From Chrysoperla carnea (lineage: Eukaryota; Arthropoda; Insecta; Neuroptera; Chrysopidae), in NCBI RefSeq assembly GCF_905475395.1, contig NC_058342.1:22974640-23038639 (forward strand): a DNA stretch of 64,000 bases, given 5' to 3'. The notes under the pieces are model-generated. The model ran no database searches, had not been told where the DNA came from, and saw nothing but the letters and a program-made list of their open reading frames with translations. The position numbers were made by a program, and so were the translations under genes. Each line of letters starts with the position of its first letter. The first letter of the stretch is position 1. Shown piece by piece: positions 58,593-64,000 of the stretch.

Positions 58593-58956
58593 CTGTATTT
58601 GATCTTCACATGTAAGATTTTTTTGGGCAATCTATATATATTAAAACAACATTCCCTCCTGTAGATTCAATAAAAAAATATATATATTACGTGTGTTAAA
58701 AATGATTGATTAAGAACAAAAACGTTAATATTTTTTTATACAAAATATTTTTGGTCACTAATTAAAAAATTATATAAATTAATATAATTGTCTCATTACG
58801 TGTATTCAGAACACTGATGTCACTGATCAGTGATCGATCATTAGTTATTACTGATCCACTGATCAATAAATAGATCAGTATTCTAAATTTATGCCGTTTG
58901 TATAACTGTATGTATGTATTGTATGTGATTAACGTTTTTCTCTGTAAAAATCAAAG

Positions 58957-59137
58957 GGTACATTCAGGAAAACACTGGATAACCAACCAGGACAGATTAA
59001 CACTTCAAACTGGTCGTCTTTTGTACCACAATCATTACTATTTTGATGAGAGAAAATCTCACGCTACTGTCACAGGATCCCGTTTAAAATATGCTCGTGA
59101 ACGTAAAAGTGCAGGTTGCCGGTGGGTGACCCGGTAG
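58957..59137 (+). CDS. Possible terminal exon of an unrecognised gene
   Basis: An open stretch reads RVHSGKHWITNQDRLTLQTG, then LLYHNHYYFDERKSHATVTG, and ends SRLKYARERKSAGCRWVTR before a TAG stop. It is less A+T-biased and more varied in residues than random open frames nearby, and has no repeat relatives in the window. A plausible acceptor (TACATTCAG at about 58968) could start it in phase 2. No upstream exon with matching donor was found and I recognise no family. Candidate polyadenylation signals (AATAAA) lie near 60100. An ATG-initiated reading from 58898 is also formally open. Confidence 0.35.
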
Positions 59138-60240
59138 GATATTGTTCAATCTAATTTTTTTTAAACATATAAGTAATATTGACCAAATCGCTTCGGAAAA
59201 ATTTTATCATATAATTGGGTCGAAATAAACAAAAAATGTTCGCAGATATTTTTATCTGAATCCCCCAGTTTTCGAGTAAAAAATTCGTAAAATTTGAAAA
59301 AACGCGATTTTTACGATTTTCACTCCCCAAAATATGTATGAAAAATACAGATTTCGAGTCGATTGGTGAAAATCCGATCTCTATAACATGTATAAAAAAA
59401 TAAATAATTAATTTTGGGTCGTTTTTCGCGCGCGCACTCGATTGCACAATTTACACTTTCCAAGTATCTGACAAATTGTGACGTGAGCCAATAAACGTGG
59501 ATCATATGATCCTTTTAAGCCAATGATATTCGAGTATTTTTTCAGCTCATTTTGACACTAAAAATAAAAATTAATTAATTTATTTTACAAACGTTTACAT
59601 TCGAATCCAATGAAAAGGTTTTCCTACAAGATTTACGTAGTTTTTTTTATCCAGAATAGACGAAAAAATATGTTCTCAGTTCGTAATGTGACCTCTTGGT
59701 GGAGGGTAACCACTTTATTGAACAGAGTAACAGAGGGATTTTTGACGTAACTGAGATTTGAGATATAACACTCCAAAATTTCGAATTTTTAACAATACAT
59801 AGTTTTAAACTGAATGGAGCCACTAATCGATGAATATTCTGAATGTATACTTAGATTTTTTTTTTAAGTACAATTAATTATTGAAAATGATCGATTTTCG
59901 AACGATCAGTGATTATGATTTGTTTTTATTTTTTTTCAATAATAAAAATTCATTGTATTTTGAATTGAAAATAATTGTATGAAATATGTAATACAATGAA
60001 AGAAAACACCTCCATGTTACAATTTGTATGTGGAGGTGGATTAATTAAAAAAAAAAATACTATCGATAATGGGGAAACTGTATTCTAAATATTCATTCAA
60101 TAAATGTGTATATATATACAAATATTAAAAATGGTGTTTCATTTTTTAATTCATTCCCTTACATTCTCTCATTTTGGAATTCATGGAGCAAGAACATATA
60201 TATTAAGGAAGTAAAACTAGAGTGAATAGGGTAGCAGAAA
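59138..60240. other. No gene recognised
   Basis: Might contain the 3' UTR of the candidate exon at 58957. A+T-rich; open frames on the minus strand at 59151-59505 have no domain. Confidence 0.35.
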
Positions 60241-60384
60241 TAAAGGCCCTAATCTGGGTTGGTCGTTGCATACTTTGTACTGCGCATCAAGCGTTAAAAA
60301 TGAGAAATATTCAAGGCAACAAAAATGAAATAGCTAAAAAATCCAATAGTGTTACATATAATCAATTTAAAAAAAAATTATGTG

Positions 60385-60465
60385 ACTGTTGTTGGATTCG
60401 AACTAAGTAGTCACTAAAATAACAAAATTCTTTGCCGTGACACAGTGCTCACAACCAGCTTGTGC
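60385..60465 (-). repeat. Weak tRNA-like (SINE head) candidate
   Basis: The minus strand has a box-B-like AGTTCGAATCC near 60389-60399 and a loose box-A-like 'ggttgtgagcactg' near 60449-60463. Stems are poor. Could be a SINE relic, or chance. Confidence 0.25.
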
Positions 60466-60729
60466 TCATAGAAATGACCATAATTTAAGATATAAATACA
60501 AATGTCAAATATTATGCGCTCGGACTAGAAGTAAGTCTTACAGCTCGGTGTAGGAGGTTTCATGTCCATAATATATATGTTCTTGCGATGGGAACTACAG
60601 AAGGAGATTCAAATTTAACCAGATATCTGTCGAAAATAAGATGCCAGTAGTGTTCCTTTTGCAAGGGGATAGTGGAGCGAGTAGTATTTCGTTCGTATGT
60701 TCTTATGTGTTCGTATTTATTTCGTGCAA

Positions 60730-61110
60730 TGTATTTCGGTGCAAAAGGAACACTAGCGATGCTTATTTCCTTGTTTAGTCTCCAATTAGGAATCGATGGG
60801 AACGATGAAGCAGACAAATTAGCCAAAATAGATTAATGTGCTACGTTAAAAGACCTAGAACCATACCTTGGAGTACCGAATAGCACAATTAAAATTGAAA
60901 TAAAAGAATGGAAATCAAACATTTATGGCCAAATCCATGCAAAAACTCTCATAAATGACTTTTCATGGGAAAAAGCGTTTCTATCTAGGAAAAATCATTT
61001 GAGAATTCTTACTGGTCATTGAAAACTCAAAAAGCATATGCCAAAAATCAGCACAAAATCGATCTCACAGTTAATAGTTCAGGCCTTCTATTACAGAAAA
61101 ACTTTTTGAG
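60730..61110 (+). pseudogene. LINE fragment with RNase H and post-RNase H remnants
   Basis: Encodes IDGNDEADKLAKID followed by a stop, the 'GNExADxLAK' motif of a LINE RNase H domain; further on, SRKNHLRILTGH (stop) KLKKHMPKIS matches the segment before the zinc knuckle. Several stops and frameshifts make it inactive. The sequence differs from the ISDDxTCKAC family, so this is another LINE lineage. Confidence 0.6.
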
Positions 61111-62064
61111 GTACACACTTCGTGACCATGAGGGATGGGTTCAAAATGTTATCAAAAACAAAAATCCAAAAAAGTTGCACTAAAATTTGCTCCGGAACGG
61201 TCTTTTTTGGCGGGTTTTTTAAAAAATTTGGAAAAAAAGGGTTTTTTTGGGAAAAATATTGATTTTCGCTGATAACATTAAATGGGAAAGTTGAAGATAA
61301 TTCAAAAATAAGTATTGACGTGGCATCTGCCTACCTTAAATTTTTTATAGATGTGTCTTTGCAACATTGTTCTGGGATAATAAGATATAACTAGACTACT
61401 TTTATTGTAGAAAAAAAATTAGGATTCCACATCATAAAAATTAAAACCTACGAAATTGTGAACAAAAGAGGGATAAGTGTGGGCAAGGAAAGTGAAGGCT
61501 ATAACGAGGTAGTCTTTGTTTTTAAAGTAGAAGTTATCCAGCGAAGCAAGTGTGTAACTGCATAGTGAATTTATAAAGGCTAAGAAATATTGTAGATTGG
61601 TTTATTTATATATTTTATTGAATGAAAATATCATTGGCTGACATTGTTTTGATAGCTCAAATTTACAATCGGTTGAAATGAAAAAATTCAAAAAAAATTT
61701 TATATTAAAAACGTATAAAGTTCTTTTTAGCTCAGTGTAATACACTGATTGTTAGTGTAAATAGTGTATACACTATTTATATAAAGAACATTTTTATGAA
61801 CTTGAACTGGATAACATAAGTCTATGGTTTTTATAAAACGTTACATTATACGGTGAGTTTCGAAAAGGTTGATTGTGGCGTTGTACATGAGGGAATTAGG
61901 ATCGGATTTACTGACGTATGCAAAACAAGGGCGATAGAAAACTTGGAAAGACGTGATGAATGCCAAATTTTGCTTAAACTTTTTACATGTTTTTAAAGTT
62001 GTGGTTTCGATTCCGATCGTCACAACAAAAATTTAATTAATTGATAGCTGTGATGGACTATTAC
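61111..62064. other. Intergenic with a Helitron-like tail
   Basis: 61480-61560 ('ggaaagtgaaggctataacg', 'gttatccagcgaagcaagtg') resembles a diverged copy of the Helitron 3' end at 3175-3242. A small palindrome, 'agtgtatacact', lies near 61763. No gene seen. Confidence 0.35.
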
Positions 62065-62400
62065 GAGTTGGTTGGGTTGAGTTTGTCGACTATAGAGGAG
62101 TTGGTTGATTTCTGAAGTTACTAGCCCTTGCGTTCGAAAATGGGACACTATTACAGAAATTTTTTTCGGTCTATTTTTCCAAGTCTATTTTCCGGTCTAT
62201 TATTTTCGAAATCTTAACGAAAGAAGTGACCTCAATCTTTCAAAATAAATGAGGAGCTGAAATAAACGGCCAAAAAGGAGATAAACACATGTAGGATCAT
62301 ATCAGACTATCAGAGCAATCCAACTCTATCAATTCTATGTATACATTGTATATCGAAAGAGAACGAATAAAATATTATTATTATTATTATTATTAATTAC
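62065..62400 (-). repeat. Inverted copy of the 50290-50460 repeat and a TTA microsatellite
   Basis: 62065-62200 ('gtcgactatagaggagttgg', 'tcgaaaatgggacactatta') is the reverse complement of sequence at 50290-50390. A (TTA)n run at 62372-62396 follows 'gaaagagaacgaataaaata', as in the 3' tail of I-type LINEs. Confidence 0.5.
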
Positions 62401-62665
62401 CCTCACTCACTTGTACCTACGGATATAACCGTTAAATGCATATCTCTCGTAGCTATCATGCATTTAAAATCACACGTTATTCAACAATGCTATTTAAAAT
62501 ACATTCATTTTTACTCCCTTGTACTAAGTAAAGGAAGTATTATAAACGCGAAAAAATTAGGTGTTGAGGTTTCAACGAAAATATTTAAGTAACATCATTA
62601 AGGTACCATCAATATTTTCCCTTTATTAGGTGCTTCTTATTTATTTTAAGATGCTTTATAGTGTA

Positions 62666-62835
62666 ATGCATGACCGTGCGTAGGAATCATCCAAGGGGAA
62701 GGAGGGAAAGCATTCAAACTTTTGTTCATCATGTTAGGTCATAAGGTCAATAAAAACAAGGAACTTTTTTCGAGTAAGAGAACATTTTATGATGTCAAAA
62801 TGTGATATAAAGTCATTATTTTTCAATAAGTTAAA
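62666..62835 (-). repeat. hAT fragment related to 8777-9610
   Basis: Antisense match to the right third of the 8777-9610 element: 'gtgcgtaggaa', 'caaacttttgttcatcatgt', 'aaggtcaataaaaacaagga', 'ttttttcgagtaagagaac'. The terminus is eroded. Confidence 0.6.
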
Positions 62836-63810
62836 CTATGCGAGGTACAGAAAACAGTTTTTCCAAAACTAAGTGCGTGTACATCTTTTATTTTTTCATG
62901 TCTTGTGAGACTATAGACGTCCGGAAAGATAAACAAGTAAATTTTCAGATAAATTTTCAATCTTCTAAATCATTTGGAATGTGTCTAAATCTTAAAAATC
63001 AAGGAAATTTATTTTTTTCGGCATAAAAATTTGACGAGGGGGTTGGGAAATTGATACCCCCAAAAAAGACTTCTTTGTCACTAACTCAACTTACATATCG
63101 ATTCTTAACCCTCTAGTTAGGTTTGGAGAGGCTGTAGAGATGAGAAAAACTTTTAAAACGTTGGTTTTCCTGATTGAAATCCGTTCTAATTTGCTGAAAT
63201 CAACTGCCACCAACATCGTTCTGCCCAGTTAACAATCCTGCATATCGAATTTCAGTTAATGTAAAGTCACTGGAGAGTAGAAAATCTTTAGTTAAACCAT
63301 TCTAAGTGTTATTTCTATAACATTACACGTGGTAAGATTTTAAAAATTTACGATTTTCAGAAATTTTCTAGTGAAAAACTTTGTTTTACAAGCTTTGAAA
63401 CGGTTTTGATTAGTTTATAAGCGAGCAAGGGAGTCATGTGATAATAAACACATTAGATTTTCAGCCATATTTTCCCCGGAAATATAGACTTTTGCACTAT
63501 AACGAAGGTCAACGGAGAATGGTAGAAAAACATATATATGTTTCTCGGTATTTTTGGGCATCGTCAGCGACTCATTTTAATTCAAATCGGTATGAAATTT
63601 TGTATATATAGTCGTTTATTGGGCGGATTAATGTTATTAAGGTTATTATAAAGGGAGCTCAGTTTGATAATTTAGAGGAGATTCGCATTTTAACTTCTGT
63701 ACAGCATCTTTCAATTGGACTACATGGCAAAATGCATGGCGTTTACTACAATGCTGGTGTGGTATAGAGACAGATACTATAGAATCTGTGTCAGCATAAG
63801 TAATATTACC
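62836..63810. other. Intergenic, no gene recognised
   Basis: No exon could be supported; the open frames at 62838-63026 and 63715-63918 have no domain. Confidence 0.4.
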
Positions 63811-63812
63811 AG

Positions 63813-64000
63813 GGCCGGATTAATCCTCAACGGGGCCCTAGGCAACCATCAATTTGGGGGCCCTTTTTTAACGTCCGTTCCCTTCTTTTTTCGATTAAAA
63901 AATACAAACTTAATCTGACTCACTGCAAAGTATACCTAACATCTCGAATCGCTCTTGTCGCGTTGTAGCTCTTTCAGCAGCTTTGATTTTTTTTTAATTG
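63813..64000 (+). mobile_element. Left end of a hAT-like element, cut by window edge
   Basis: CAGGGCCGGATTAATCCTCA followed by 'ggggccctaggcaacc' is a terminus style common in insect and vertebrate hAT elements. The partner end would lie beyond the window. Confidence 0.45.

Noticed and set aside
62372-62396. Regular TTA spacing as a CRISPR-like or regulatory array
   Set aside because: It is a plain trinucleotide microsatellite, probably a LINE tail.
1-64000. Operon, prophage, CRISPR or toxin-type system
   Set aside because: All supported genes are split animal genes with GT-AG introns; no prokaryotic gene arrangement is present.

Overview
The window reads as nuclear DNA of an insect. It is strongly A+T-rich by eye. 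The protein-coding genes are split by short and medium GT-AG introns, they include animal-only adaptor and adhesion genes, and most of the remaining sequence is debris of transposable elements. I cannot name the species. Nothing points to a bacterium, symbiont or virus.

Five genes can be reconstructed exon by exon with matching phases. (1) A secreted glycoside hydrolase family 31 protein of the MYORG/tobi type lies on + at 11687-15539 (6 exons, 641 aa). (2) Alpha-catenin lies on - at 26147-20855 (6 exons, 908 aa). (3) Peflin, a penta-EF-hand protein, lies on - at 31205-29018 (3 exons, 223 aa). (4) Alpha-endosulfine/ARPP-19 lies on - at 37281-34994 (3 exons, 128 aa). (5) The Shc adaptor, with PTB-CH1-SH2 order, lies on + at 44673-50866 (5 exons, 448 aa). 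A sixth gene is cut by the left edge: a Gly-rich exon on - at 373-1, probably of a DUF745-like secreted protein. A possible terminal exon of an unknown gene lies at 58957-59137 (+). The genes look like unrelated housekeeping, signalling and adhesion genes, not a pathway cluster: cell junctions (alpha-catenin), receptor tyrosine kinase signalling (Shc), mitotic PP2A control (endosulfine), calcium/COPII adaptor (peflin) and carbohydrate hydrolysis (GH31).

Between and inside the genes there is a dense mosaic of mobile elements. It includes hAT elements with target duplications, pogo/Tigger-like and other TA-flanked elements, a TTAA-flanked element, a Harbinger remnant and Helitron-like ends. It also holds a mariner-type remnant combined with a LINE tail, several LINE 3' fragments with RNase H or zinc-knuckle remnants, a tRNA-derived SINE, foldback elements and a dispersed repeat family with six copies. 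Copies of one LINE family sit in introns of alpha-catenin, peflin and Shc.

The most unexpected item is a broken, antisense copy of part of the GH31 gene at 32487-32652. It keeps intron sequence, so it arose by DNA duplication and not by retroposition. I did not find a new biological system; the novel-looking material is repeats, one orphan exon candidate and the GH31 relic.
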